Shown: positions 38,338-50,342 of the stretch, piece after piece
How positions within the stretch are numbered: position 1 is the first letter of the stretch
Layout of the letters: every line of letters starts with the position of its first letter
DNA from: Sipunculus nudus
Taxonomy: Eukaryota; Annelida; Sipuncula; Golfingiida; Sipunculidae
Assembly (NCBI GenBank): GCA_026874595.1
Contig: CM049318.1
Span: 47,720,456 to 47,784,455 of the forward strand
Direction: 5' to 3'
Length of the DNA: 64,000 bases
Made by a program: the position numbers and the translations under genes
The notes under the pieces: generated by a model
The model's input: the letters and a program-made list of their open reading frames with translations, nothing else
The model's database searches: none
Told to the model about the DNA's origin: nothing

Positions 38338-41300
38338 TTAAGGAGAGCAGAGCCTGGCCAGCTTCAAGGGATATGACTGAGCGAGTGTAGCAGTGTATGG
38401 AGAGCAGGGCCTGGTCAGCTTCAAGGGATATGACTGACCTAATGTAGCAGAGTTATGAAGAGCAGAGCCTGGCCAGCTTCCAGGGATACGACTGACCAAG
38501 TGTAGCAGTGTTATGGAGAGCAAGGCCTGGCCAGCTTCAAGGGATATGACTGACCGAGTGTAGCAGTGTTATGGAGAGCAAGGACTGGCCAGCTTCAAGT
38601 GAAATGACTGACCGAGTGTAGCAGTGTTATGGAGAGCAGAGTCTGGCCAGCTTCAAGGGATACGACTGACCGAGTGTAGCAGTGTTATGGAGAGCAGAGC
38701 CTGGCCAGCTTCAAGGGATATGACTGACCGAGTGTAGCAGTGTTATGGAGAGCAGAGCCTGGCCAGCTTCAAGGGATACGACTGACCTAGTGTAGCAGTG
38801 TTATGGAGAGCAGAGCCTGGCCAGCTTCAAGGGATATGACTGACCGAGTGTAGCAGTGTTATGGAGAGCAAGGCCTGGCCAGCTTCAAGGGATATGACTG
38901 ACCGAATGTAGCATTGTTATGGTTAGCAGGGCCGGGTCAGCTTCCAGGGATATGACTGACCGAGTGTAGCAGTGTTATGGAGAGCAGGGCCGGGTCAGCT
39001 TCAAGGGATATGACTGACCGAGTGTAGCAGTGTTATGGAGAGCAGAGCCTGGCCAGCTTCTAGGGATATGACTGACCGAGTGTAGCAGTGTTATGGAGAG
39101 CAGAGCCTGGTCAGCTTCAAAGGATATGACTGAACGAGTGTAGCAGTGTTATGGAGAGCAAGGACTGGTCAGCTTCAAGGGATATGACTGACCGAGTGTA
39201 GCAGTGTTATGGAGAGCAAGGACTGACCAGCTTCAATGGATATGACTGACTGAGTGTAGCAGTGTTATGGAGAGAAGAGCCGGGCCAGCTTCAAGGGATA
39301 TGACTGACCGAATTTAGCAGTGTTATGGAGAGCAAGGACTGGCCAGCTTCAAGGGATATGAATGACCGAGCGTAGCAGTGTTATGGAGAGCAAGGACTGG
39401 CCAGCTTCAAGGGATATGACTGACCGAGTGTAGCAGTGTTATGGAGAGCAAGGACTGACCAGCTTCAAGGGATAGGACTGAGTGTAGCAGTGTTATGGAG
39501 AGCAGAGCCTGGTCAGCTTCAAGGGATATGACTGACTGAATGTAGCAGTGTTATGGAGAGCAAGGACTGGCCAGCTTCAAGGGATAGGAATGACCTAGTG
39601 TAGCAGTGTTATGGAGAGCAAAGCTGGGCCAGCTTCAAGGGATATGAATGACCGAGTGTAGCAGTGTTATGGAGAGCAGGGCCTGGCCAGCTTCAAGGGT
39701 AATGACTGACCAAGTGTAGCAGTGTTATGGAGAGCAAGGACTGACCAGCTTCAAGGGATAGGACTGAGTGTAGCAGTGTTATGGAGAGCAGAGCCTGGTC
39801 AGCTTCAAAGGATATGACTGACCGAGTGTAGCAGTGTTATGGAGAGCAAGGACTGGTCAGCTTCAAGGGATATGACTGACCGAGTGTAGCAGTGTTATGG
39901 AGAGCAAGGACTGACCAGCTTCAATGGATATGACTGACTGAGTGTAGCAGTGTTATGGAGAGCAGAGCTGGGCCAGCTTCAATGGATATGACTGACCGAA
40001 TGTAGCAGTGTTATGGAGAGCAAGGACTGGCCAGCTTCAAGGGATATGAATGACCGAGCGTAGCATTGTTATGGAGAGCAGAGCCTGCCTAGCTTCAAGG
40101 GAGATGACTGACCAAATGTAGCAGTGTTATGGAGAGCAAGGACTTGCCAGCTTCAAGGGATATGACTGACCAAGTGTAGCAGTGTTATGGAGAGCAAGGA
40201 CTGACCAGCTTCAAGGGATAGGACTGAGTGTAGCAGTGTTATGGAGAGCAGAGCCTGGTCAGCTTCAAGGGATATGACTGACTGAATGTAGCAGTGTTAT
40301 GGAGAGCAAGGACTGGCCAGCTTCAAGGGATAGGAATGACTGAGTGTAGCAGTGTTATGGAGAGCAAAGCTGGGCCAGCTTCAAGGGATATGAATGACCG
40401 AGTGTAGCAGTGTTATGGAGAGCAGGGCCTGGCCAGCTTCAAGGGTAATGACTGACCAAGTGTAGCAGTGTTATGGAGAGCAGAGCCTGGTCAGCTTCAA
40501 GGGATGTGACTGACCGAGTGTAGCAGTGTTATGGAGAGCAGGGCCTGGCCAGCTTCAAGGGATATGACTGACTGAGTGTAGCAGTGTTATGGAGAGCAGG
40601 GCCTGGCCAGCTTCAAGGGATATGACTGACCTAATGTAGCAGAGTTATGAAGAGCAGAGCCTGGCCAGCTTCCAGGGATACGACTGACCAAGTGTAGCAG
40701 TGTTATGGAGAGCAAGGCCTGGCCAGCTTCAAGGGATATGACTGACCGAGTGTAGCAGTGTTATGGAGAGCAAGGACTGGCCAACTTCAAGTAAAATGAC
40801 TGACCGAGTGTAGCAGTGTTATGGAGAGCAGAGTCTGGCCAGCTTCAAGGGATACGACTGACCAAGTGTAGCAGTGTTATGGAGAGCAGAGCCTGGCCAG
40901 CTTCAAGGGATATGACTGACCGAGTGTAGCAGTGTTATGGAGAGCAGGGCCTGGTCAGCTTCAAGGGATATGACTGACCTAATGTAGCAGAGTTATGAAG
41001 AGCAGAGCCTGGCCAGCTTCCAGGGATACGACTGACCAAGTGTAGCAGTGTTATGGAGAGCAAGGCCTGGCCAGCTTCAAGGGATATGACTGACTGAGTG
41101 TAGCAGTGTTATGGAGAGCAAGGACTGGCCAACTTCAAGTGAAATGACTGACCGAGTGTAGCAGTGTTATGGAGAGCAGAGTCTGGCCAGCTTCAAGGGA
41201 TACGACTGACCGAGTGTAGCAGTGTTATGGAGAGCAGAGCCTGGCCAGCTTCAAGGGATATGACTGACCGAGTGTAGCAGTGTTATGGAGAGCAGAGCCT

Positions 41301-43828
41301 GGCCAGCTTCAAGGGATACGACTGACCGAGTGTAGCAGTGTTATGGAGAGCAGAGCCTGGCCAGCTTCAAGGGATATGACTGACCGAGTGTAGCAGTGTT
41401 ATGGAGAGCAAGGCCTGGCCAGCTTCAAGGGATATGACTGACCGAATGTAGCATTGTTATGGTTAGCAGGGCCGGGTCAGCTTCAAGGGATATGACTGAC
41501 AGAGTGTAGCAGTGTTATGGAGAGCAGAGCCTGGCCAGCTTCAAGGGATATGACTGACTGAGTGTAGCAGTGTTATGGAGAGCAGAGCCTGGTCAGCTTC
41601 AAAGGATATGACTGACCGAGTGTAGCAGTGTTATGGAGAGCAAGGACTGGTCAGCTTCAAGGGATATGACTGACCGAGTGTAGCAGTGTTATGGAGAGCA
41701 AGGACTGACCAGCTTCAATGGATATGACTGACTGAGTGTAGCAGTGTTATGGAGAGAAGAGCCGGGCCAGCTTCAAGGGATATGACTGACCGAATGTAGC
41801 AGTGTTATGGAGAGCAAGGACTGGCCAGCTTCAAGGGATATGAATGACCGAGCGTAGCAGTGTTATGGAGAGCAAGGACTGGCCAGCTTCAAGGGATATG
41901 ACTGACCAAGTGTAGCAGTGTTATGGAGAGCAAGGACTGACCAGCTTCAAGGGATAGGACTGAGTGTAGCAGTGTTATGGAGAGCAGAGCCTGGTCAGCT
42001 TCAAGGGATATGACTGACTGAATGTAGCAGTGTTATGGAGAGCAAGGACTGGCCAGCTTCAAGGGATAGGAATGACCTAGTGTAGTAGTGTTATGGAGAG
42101 CAAAGCTGGGCCAGCTTCAAGGGATATGAATGACCGAGTGTAGCAGTGTTATGGAGAGCAGGGCCTGGCCAGCTTCAAGGGTAATGACTGACCAAGTGTA
42201 GCAGTGTTATGGAGAGCAAGGACTGACCAGCTTCAAGGGATAGGACTGAGTGTAGCAGTGTTATGGGAGCAGAGCCTGGTCAGCTTCAAAGGATATGACT
42301 GACCGAGTGTAGCAGTGTTATGGAGAGCAAGGACTGGTCAGCTTCAAGGGATATGACTGACCGAGTGTAGCAGTGTTATGGAGAGCAAGGACTGACCAGC
42401 TTCAATGGATATGACTGACTGAGTGTAGCAGTGTTATGGAGAGCAGAGCTGGGCCAGCTTCAAGGGATATGACTGACCGAATGTAGCAGTGTTATGGAGA
42501 GCAAGGACTGGCCAGCTTCAAGGGATATGAATGACTGAGCGTAGCATTGTTATGGAGAGCAGAGCCTGCCTAGCTTCAAGGGATATGACTGACCAAATGT
42601 AGCAGTGTTATGGAGAGCAAGGACTGGCCAGCTTCAAGGGATATGACTGACCAAGTGTAGCAGTGTTATGGAGAGCAAGGACTGACCAGCTTCAAGGGAT
42701 AGGACTGAGTGTAGCAGTGTTATGGAGAGCAGAGCCTGGTCAGCTTCAAGGGACATGACTGACTGAATGTAGCAGTGTTATGGAGAGCAAGGACTGGCCA
42801 GCTTCAAGGGATAGGAATGACCTAGTGTAGCAGTGTTATGGAGAGCAAAGCTGGGCCAGCTTCAAGGGATATGACTGACCGAGTGTAGCAGTGTTATGGA
42901 GAGCAGGGCCTGGCCAGCTTCAAGGGTAATGACTGACCAAGTGTAGCAGTGTTATGGAGAGCAGAGCCTGGTCAGCTTCAAGGGATGTGACTGACCGAGT
43001 GTAGCAGTGTTATGGAGAGCAGGGCCTGGCCAGCTTCAAGGGATATGACTGACTGAGTGTAGCAGTGTTATGGAGAGCAGGGCCTGGCCAGCTTCAAGGG
43101 ATATGACTGACCGAGTATAGCAGTGTTATGGAGAGCAGGGCGGGGTCAGCTTCAAGGGATATGACTGACCGAATGTAGCAGTGTTATGGAGAGCAGAGCC
43201 TGGCCACCTTCAAGGGAAATGACTGACCAAGTGTAGCAGTGTTATGGAGAGCAGAGCCTGGTCAGCTTCAAGGGATATGACTGACTGATTGTAGCAGTGT
43301 TATGGAGAGCAAGGACTGGCCAGCTTCAAGGGATATGACTGACCAAGTGTAGCAGTGTTATGGAGAGCAGAGCCTGGTCAGCTTCAAGGGATATGACTGA
43401 CCGAGTGTAGCAGTGTTATGGAGAGCAAGAACTGGCCAGCTTCAAGGGATATGAATGACTGAGTGTAGCAGTGTTATGGAGAGCAGAGCCTGGCCAGCTT
43501 CAAGGGATATGACTGACCGAATGTAGCAGTGTTATGGAGGGCAGAGCCTGGTCAGCTTCAAGGGATATGAATGACCGAGTGTAGCAGTGTTATGGAGAGC
43601 AAGGACTGGCCAGCTTCAAGGGATATGACTGAACAAGTGTACAAGTGTTATGGAGAGCAGAGCCTGGCCAGCTTCAAGGGATACGATTGACCAAGTGTAG
43701 CAGTGTTATGGAGAGCAAGGACTGGCCAGCTTCAAGGGATATGACTGACCGAGTGTAGCAGTGTTATGGAGAGCAAGGACTCACCAGCTTCAAGGGAAAT
43801 GACTGACCGAGTGTAGCAGTGTTATGAT
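38338..43828. repeat. 58-bp satellite, about 95 copies, with ~2.5 kb higher-order repeat
   Basis: The unit is TGTTATGGAGAGCAGAGCCT, GGCCAGCTTCAAGGGATATG, ACTGACCGAGTGTAGCAG. Private variants recur in the same order about 2.5 kb apart: GTTATGGTTAGCAGGGCC at 38915 and 41455; GGAGAGAAGAGCCGGGCC at 39270 and 41751; the shortened unit GATAGGACTGAGTGTAGCAG at about 39470, 39750, 40220, 41955, 42240 and 42705. One copy of the super-repeat has lost a unit. No long open frame crosses it. Confidence 0.95.
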
Positions 43829-44019
43829 GAGCAAATATAGCTTGCATATCATTTGCATTAGATTCTAAAAAAATAGGAATCTAAATAACTAGGTGTTTCA
43901 ATGCTAGTATTAAAATTTAAAAAGTGTGAACAAGTAGTTGTTTTAGGTCCAAATATTTTATCATATTTGATTTTTGGTTATTTCAATTTGAAAAAAAAAT
44001 ATAAACTAGACGACCAAAG

Positions 44020-45290
44020 GTTGAGCGCTTGCGAGAAATGATGTGGAAACATTCAAATGAATGTGCAATGCTGAAGAAGAAGAATATGAGCCATAGTTTG
44101 TGAAGATAGGACCAATATTGACAAAAGTTATAATCAAAACAAGATTTTGACGTGTTTTGAGGACCTTGAACTTCAATCTATTAAAAATACACATACAGCT
44201 TCCAGAAATTGTCCGGATGTACAATATGTGTATGATACAAAGTAATTCCTGATAAAAATTTGGCATGTAGAATGCTAAATTTAAGACACAGGAGCAAGTA
44301 AGAAGGTGAAACTGAGGACAACTGACAAACAAAAAAAAAAAGACTCACTGACAATGTAAAACATCTGAAATAACAGATGACTAGATAAGCTATTAGAGAA
44401 GATGAAAGGAAACAAAATGAGTTATAGTTTATGTAGGTAGGGTTTATAGGTATGGAGATATGGCCAAAAAATTATATGTTGTATTGTTATGCGTGTAGCT
44501 ACTTTCTGAAAATGAAAACTCGTTTTTGAGATATTAGTGTTAGACATAAGATGTACCAGTTTCAAAGGGATTCCTACAAAACTGTGGTCCATAGAATGCT
44601 TATTGTAAGACGAAAGAACCAGCAAGCAGTCGAAATTGAGGACTACTGACAAACAGACAGAAATACTAACAAAGTGAAACATCGAAGATAACAGATGACT
44701 AAATAAGCTTATGGAGAACATGAAGGGGAACCAAATGAGCTATAGTTTATGTGGGTAAGGTTTTTAGTTTTGGAGATATGGTCAAACAGTGATATGCTGT
44801 AGTGTTTTAAATGCAGCACTCCCTATTCGCTATTTTCAATAATGAAATATCACTTTCGAGATATTAGTGTAAGACATAAGATGTTCCAGTGTCAAAAGGA
44901 TTCCTGCAAAACTGTGTCCTGTAGGTTGCTAATTGTAAGATGCAACAACTGGCACATAGGTAAATTTAAGGACAACTGACAAACAGAAAGACATACTGTC
45001 AAAGTGACACAAGATTGAGACCAATCGACTAGACCAGGTAACAGAGAAGACCCAGAGGAAGAAATTGAAAAGTTTGTGAAGATAGGACTAATATTAACAA
45101 ATTTATGACAAAAGTAAAATTTTGACTTTTTTTATTACCATTACCATATTGACAAAAAACTATAGGGTTTCCAGTACTTTTATTTTTCAAACAACCCTGT
45201 AAATTTTAGATAGATTGCCACAAAATGGTGGCCAGTAGAGTGGGGACAAACAAACAAACACACAGACATACACAACTGACCAACATGCTT
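44020..45290. repeat. ~330-bp tandem repeat, three to four diverged copies
   Basis: Landmarks recur 330 bp apart, for example AGACATAAGATGT at 44542 and 44872 and GACAA/TACTGACAAACAGA near 44320, 44650 and 44980. Copies are diverged, with the outer ones decayed. Short minus-strand frames here are not conserved between copies, so coding is unlikely. Confidence 0.85.
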
Positions 45291-46785
45291 GCATAAATCT
45301 TTGATTACCTTCTACAAAGTAGCTAATATTGACTTATTTCCATGCATGAACACAGAAAACACATTGAAGAACCTGTGTCATAAAGGAGGTCATTTTCCTA
45401 ATTTCCCCCCATAAATCCAGAAATAATTCAAATTATTTTTAAAGAGGCTATTGCGGCACTCTCTGTCAGCCATGTTATGTATCAACGCAGACAGGAGTTT
45501 GTTACTCTGAATAAAGGCCCAAGGCCTTCCATGGGGTTCCTGGAGCATCAACAAACAAAGATTCATATAATATATATGGGGCAAGAAAGGTTTTAAACAA
45601 ATTTACGTTTTGCTTATTATTTGAGAAAAATATCTTTATGCATGTTATTCCTATGCCCTGTTGAACAAAATGTCAAACTTTTTAGGATGTGTTGTTGTAT
45701 TTTTCATTAATATTAAAATAGTTTCACTAGTCTTCATCATATAAGGACCCTCTTTCTTATTTAGGGTGAAACTGAACTTGTCTTCAAAACTGAATGGGTA
45801 GGATGAGGTAGTAGCAATAATAAGCTGCTACAAGACAGGTATTAGATCAGGTACACCATGGCTACAGCTCAGGTGATCTAAAAGTCACCATTAAAAGTGG
45901 TTACACTGACACAAGACAGAAAAATGTACATAGTAACAAGTTGTCAACATTAAAATGCTGCTTCATGAAGATTTTATTTCATACAGGCTCAGTGTTTGTG
46001 GCTGATTCAGATTCTGATTTAAAAATTACAATGGACATATTTTGATGGAGCCAGCTTCTGGCTCTTGTTTGTCTTCAGGTGATCAACTTTGTGAACTCAG
46101 TGCCACCTCCAGATATGGATGAGGAACAAATGGCAATCAAACAATGCATAATATCAACTTTATTCTTTGAGACAAAATATACATTGCATCTTCAATCTTA
46201 TTTCATTATTATACAAAACAAAATGTATTGAGCCACCAAAGATAGTAACAATTAGATCTGACAGAGTTGAGCAATGATGAGTGCATGCAGTGCTGGCACC
46301 TGTTGAGCATATTTTAAACTATACCCACACTGACACCCGTGTTGTTGATGTGGTGAGACTGATTTTTTAAACCCTGTTGAACATACAGGCTGAGACATGC
46401 TGATCATCCTCTGCTGATCAAAATAAGCAGGTCTGCTGCTGATAAAACAGTCTCCAGAACATCATCTAAAGTTATATATATCCATATATATACATTTTGT
46501 ATTACTGGGTTCAAACAATCTTGGTTATATTAAAATTTTTTACATTGGTTTATTATATAATTACATGATTTTAATAAGTTGGTTCAACATGTACAACATT
46601 AGATTAGTACCAACATTAGGTTAGTATTCAACTGCCTATAATCTTGTAACATTCAAAAGTGATCTTAAATACATAGAGCCAGCATTAGTAAAGTGTGTCT
46701 GCACGAGATGAGACCATAAACAAACTCAAAAATGGGTAGTCAACCAGCAACAACATGTATCTGCTGAAATTGTACTTGTAAAGTC
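45291..46785. other. No gene recognised
   Basis: AT-rich sequence. A CTACAGCTCAGGTGATCTAAAA motif near 45863 looks like a degraded element terminus. Confidence 0.45.
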
Positions 46786-46789
46786 CAGG

Positions 46790-47400
46790 ATGTATAAACC
46801 GACAAAATTTCAGGTGGATAAGTCAAACAACTGCTGAGATATGAGTGATTTTATCCCAAGGCAGATGAACAGATGGACGCTGTGCATAAGTGGTTGCAGG
46901 TGGGGCAACCAGTTTTGCCTATGATGAAGAGCTATGCGAGATCTATACACATGCAAAATTTTGGCCCAATCAGTCAAACGGTTCCCGTGACATGAGCTTA
47001 GATGTCTGCAGAGTAAACGTGAATGTAGGTGCACCACCTGTCATATAATCAAAAGAGCTGTCCAGGATGTATAAACCTGCAAAATTTCAGGTGGATATGT
47101 CAAACCACTGCTGAGATATGAGTGATTTTATCGAAAGGCAGATGAACAGATGGACACTGTGCAAAAATGGTTACAGGTGGTGCCACCATTTTTAGTGTAT
47201 GTTATAAAGCTATTAAAGGGCTACATTTGGGCAAAATTTTTAGCCTGATTTGTCAAACGGTTCCCGAGATATGTGGGTTTATGCGTGGAAAGGGCAGCGA
47301 GGAAAGGTCAGAGGTCAACCAAAAATGAGGGCGTAGCAGTTCATATGTGACCTGATGATAAACCCGATTCGCTTAAAAGCAAACCAAGTTTTTTCAAACA
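46790..47400 (+). repeat. GGTGGCGCCACC family 1 copy
   Basis: It contains about two core units: AAATTTCAGGTGGATA.GTCAA, CTGCTGAGATATGAGTGATT, CAGATGAACAGATGGACNCT. It ends like the 62100 copy with an AGGTCA direct repeat. The palindrome is partly eroded here (GGTGGTGCCACC). Confidence 0.85.
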
Positions 47401-47437
47401 GTTGAAAGATATAGTTCCAATAATCTGGGAATTCTGC

Positions 47438-47506
47438 ATCTAGACATTGTGTCTAGATGTCTAGTCGCTGTGTCTAGACGTCTAGACACATTGTCTAGAC
47501 ACCAGA
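47438..47506. repeat. Cluster of GTCTAGAC palindromes
   Basis: Three exact GTCTAGAC sites, two of them adjacent, plus related TCTAGA variants lie within 70 bp. GTCTAGAC is the palindromic Smad-binding element of animals. Its function here is untested. Confidence 0.75.
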
Positions 47507-47509
47507 CAG

Positions 47510-48355
47510 AGCCAGGTCAGTTGCCATGGTGATGTCTGGTCCCGAACTGGTTGTACCGAGTGACCTCTTGAATTGGCTGCTGAAACTCAGCATGTTGTCA
47601 AATCTGTTTTCAAAAAGAGAAAGCCTTTTTTAATTGGCTACACTGCTATTTTAAAGCTGCATTTACCCAAAATATTCTTATAAAACTGACAGAACCCTAC
47701 CATAGAATAATTCTTGTAAAGTTTAAACCAATTAGACTAACAGTTTCATCATAAAACAGTGTATAATTAGCTAGAAGCATCTAAAATTACATTTTTGCTT
47801 GTAAAAAACACATCAATGTAGGCTGCGCCACCAATACCTCAATTTCAGATATGACATATGTGACAAACATTGGTTTGAAATTTGGTGATGATAGCTCTAG
47901 CCATTTCTGAGATTTTAAATTTAGTGTGCTTTTTTGGACAGTTGACTAAGTTCAACCTCTTGTAACTCGGCCAAAAATCTCCGAACTGGAACCATTTAAC
48001 AAACTTGAGAAAGTTTGTTCCAGGGATCATTTCTGTGAAATATTGGACAATTTGGCTAGACAGTTTTGGAGAAGAAGTTTTTTAAAGCTTTTTTAGCTTT
48101 TTCCCTATAAAAACTCAGAAAAAAGCAGTTAGAAAAAAAATAAACAAAATCAGATATTAAGATATTCTGGGTTATTTTCTTCAATGAAACCTGTACACAG
48201 AGTATTTATAATTCTTAAAATCAGTCTTAACAGGAAACTTCTTTGCTGATGTAGACATTACTGTAAGAAAAAGTAACCAATCGCTCATGATGCTCCACTT
48301 CAATATATGTAATTCTTTCTTAAACTGTTTGTACTGGTGTACAAGTCATCTCTCT
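47510..48355. other. Diverged repeat sequence, no gene recognised
   Basis: A fragment with GCGCCACCAATACCTC near 47826 suggests an old relative of the GCGCCACC families. Nothing coding is seen. Confidence 0.45.
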
Positions 48356-48356
48356 A

Positions 48357-48955
48357 AAAACAAGTGACCCATGAGTCATGATGCTCAGCTAACTAACATG
48401 GCCCAGGATATTATGGGTAAAAATCACATTTTTTATCCAATTTTTCAGACTATTTTGTATATTTTGTTAAAACTTAGGAGGATAACAGAAATTTATATGA
48501 ATATGTTTGGTTAAACACTTAATAACTTAAATCAAATATAAGGCAAAAGTTAAAGGTACAATATGATTCTTGAACTTACTGTTATAATAATAAAGGAGCT
48601 AAAATGACAAACATTTATTTTGCTGGGAAAATTTTGTGAAAATTTTGTATGCTTACAGGGATACCAGTATGTGTAAATGATGTAAATATCCTTTTGATTT
48701 TTTTTTATTCCATGGCATATTTTGTTTAACAGCCTCAAACACTTATAAGAGTCTGACAAAGCATGCTGATAAAAATATGTTTTTGCCATTTAGCTCACAG
48801 AATATAGGTCACTGTGACCTAATTTTGGGTTAGCAAGAAGATTTCTAGGTAAAAAACTTCAAAACTGTGCCCTGTTAACAGCTGACTACACACAAGGGTG
48901 ATGGACAAGGAGCCATTACTACAGCACAGCATGACTGAAGGTCAGATGAGCAAAT
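48357..48955 (+). mobile_element. Short family-2 element (single core)
   Basis: It begins AACAAGTGACCCATGAGTCA then TGATGCTCAGCT, like the start of the 52577 element. It contains GCTCACAGAATATAGGTCA, CCTAATTT and GTGCCCTGTTAACAG and ends near CAGCACAGCATGACTGAAGG, TCAGATGAGC. It is about 0.6 kb, versus 4.4 kb for the other copy, so the family differs in core copy number. Confidence 0.7.
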
Positions 48956-49172
48956 ATAACTATGGAAGCTCACAGCTCAGTAACAGTTGTTTTTCACTGA
49001 TAATTTAATCAATAAGAAAACTGCTACAATTATAGGCAGTTTAACAAGAGCAGGGTTACTCATACTGTCACAGTTTTTTTTATCTAAACTATAAAATCCA
49101 TGCATATGGCCCTTCTCCTTAGCAGACAATTTGACTTAAAATCTCCATGTTTTCTTGGTCAGCTTGGTAGAG

Positions 49173-49265
49173 TTATGTGTCCTGTGGCTGATAAGGTTTT
49201 GCAGTGGCCTCTTTCTGTTCAGTGAGAGCCCTGGGCTCATGGATGAAAACAGAAAAGTTGACTCC
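49173..49265 (-). CDS. Terminal coding exon of an unrecognised gene
   Basis: This is a 93-bp 3'-terminal coding exon. It has a strong acceptor (pyrimidine tract, TTTTTTTCAG before 49265), starts in phase 0 and ends in TAA at 49175-49173. It encodes 30 residues: GVNFSVFIHEPRALTEQKEA then TAKPYQPQDT. It joins in phase to the exon at 57621-57701, and the joined tail has alternating hydrophobic residues suggestive of beta strands followed by a polar C-terminus. There is no transmembrane segment or known motif. A possible AATAAA on the minus strand lies near 48708, about 460 bp downstream. I do not recognise the protein. Confidence 0.7.
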   Translation of the reverse strand, partial: GVNFSVFIHEPRALTEQKEATAKPYQPQDT

Positions 49266-49299
49266 CTGAAAAAAATCAAAGGTTTATTAATTTCTCAAC

Positions 49300-49659
49300 T
49301 CTAGTATAATGAGTTTTTTTGCAAGGTCTCCCCTCACAATCCCCATCCCAAACCTGAGGAAAAAATATTGACTCTTTCAAAAGTCACAGAATTCACAAAT
49401 AATTTTAATTCAGCTTGATTCAACTTTTAGGATGAAGGTCCAGGTCACCAGTTTCCAAACACATCCTAGATTTTGGTCAAAACATTTCTGAGTCAAATAT
49501 CTTGAAAATATATTGAGTGATACAAAAGTTATAGGATTCACAAAATTAATTCTATTTCAGCCTATTTGACCATGATGATGACAGTTAAGGCCACCCGTTT
49601 TGAACCCTTCTGGGATTTTTTTAGAAATATTTACCGATGGAATTTCATGAAAATATAGG
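49300..49659. repeat. ~146-bp tandem repeat interrupted by the SINE
   Basis: AGGTCCAGGTCACCAGTTTCC (49434), the AAGGCCACCCGTTTTGAAC segment (49584) and AAGTTCACCAGTTTTTGAAC (about 50160) mark successive diverged units. The third is displaced by the SINE, so it predates the SINE insertion. Confidence 0.65.
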
Positions 49660-50061
49660 TTTTTTTTTTTTTAATTTTTTTTGTTGGAGGTAACCTCCTT
49701 GATTTTTTTAATGCTGACTTAACTAATTCTTAACTATATATGTACATCTGCAGAGTTTCCATTTCGGTTTGGGACTACTTGAAAGGGCGGTAGCACCCAG
49801 GCACGGTGTCTACCACACCTGTAGGTCCTGGGTGTTTAATCATCCCCATTGCTGGGTCATAACACCGAGGAACCCCCTAAAGACGCACTCATATGTGAGT
49901 GATACACGGCTGTAGGGCACAGCCTTCCTATTAAGCCCACAGAGCGCTCACCCTGGGTGGGGGCCGACCGTAAAAAACCTCACCGCCTCGGCTGAGATTC
50001 GAACCCACGATCTCCGGCTTTGAGTCCTGCACTCTACCCCTGAGCCACAGAAGCCGGCTCA
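49660..50061 (-). mobile_element. tRNA-derived SINE
   Basis: On the minus strand the 5' end (50060) reads GAGCCGGCTTCTGTGGCTCA, with box A TGGCTCAGGGGTAGAGTGC and box B GGGTTCGAATCTC correctly spaced for an RNA polymerase III promoter. The tRNA-like head is about 75 nt, followed by a body and a terminal A-rich tail (poly-T at 49660-49682 on plus). Flanks share an ATATTTC-like sequence that may be the target duplication. It sits in the last intron of gene 2 and interrupts the 146-bp tandem repeat. It is transcribed by pol III and mobilised by a LINE in trans. Confidence 0.85.
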
Positions 50062-50342
50062 TATAGAAATATATATGTGGAAATATAGTTATCGATTCAA
50101 AATTGATAGTGTAAACCAAATAATTTCTATTGCAGCTGATTTGACCTTGAAAATCGAGATCAAGTTCACCAGTTTTTGAACTCATCAAAGCAGGGGCAAA
50201 GTGACACTGTCATCCAGAGGAAAGGAACAGGCAGAGTGCAAGATAAGAAAACAGATTACTGACTGATCATTGAGAAATAACCTTATCTACTAACCAAAAA
50301 AACTGAAGAGGGGGCACAGACTTCTACAGACCCTATTATTGG

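Noticed and set aside
49985-50060. Functional tRNA gene
   Set aside because: A and B boxes are present, but the acceptor and T stems do not pair well and the unit continues into a SINE body with a poly-A tail.
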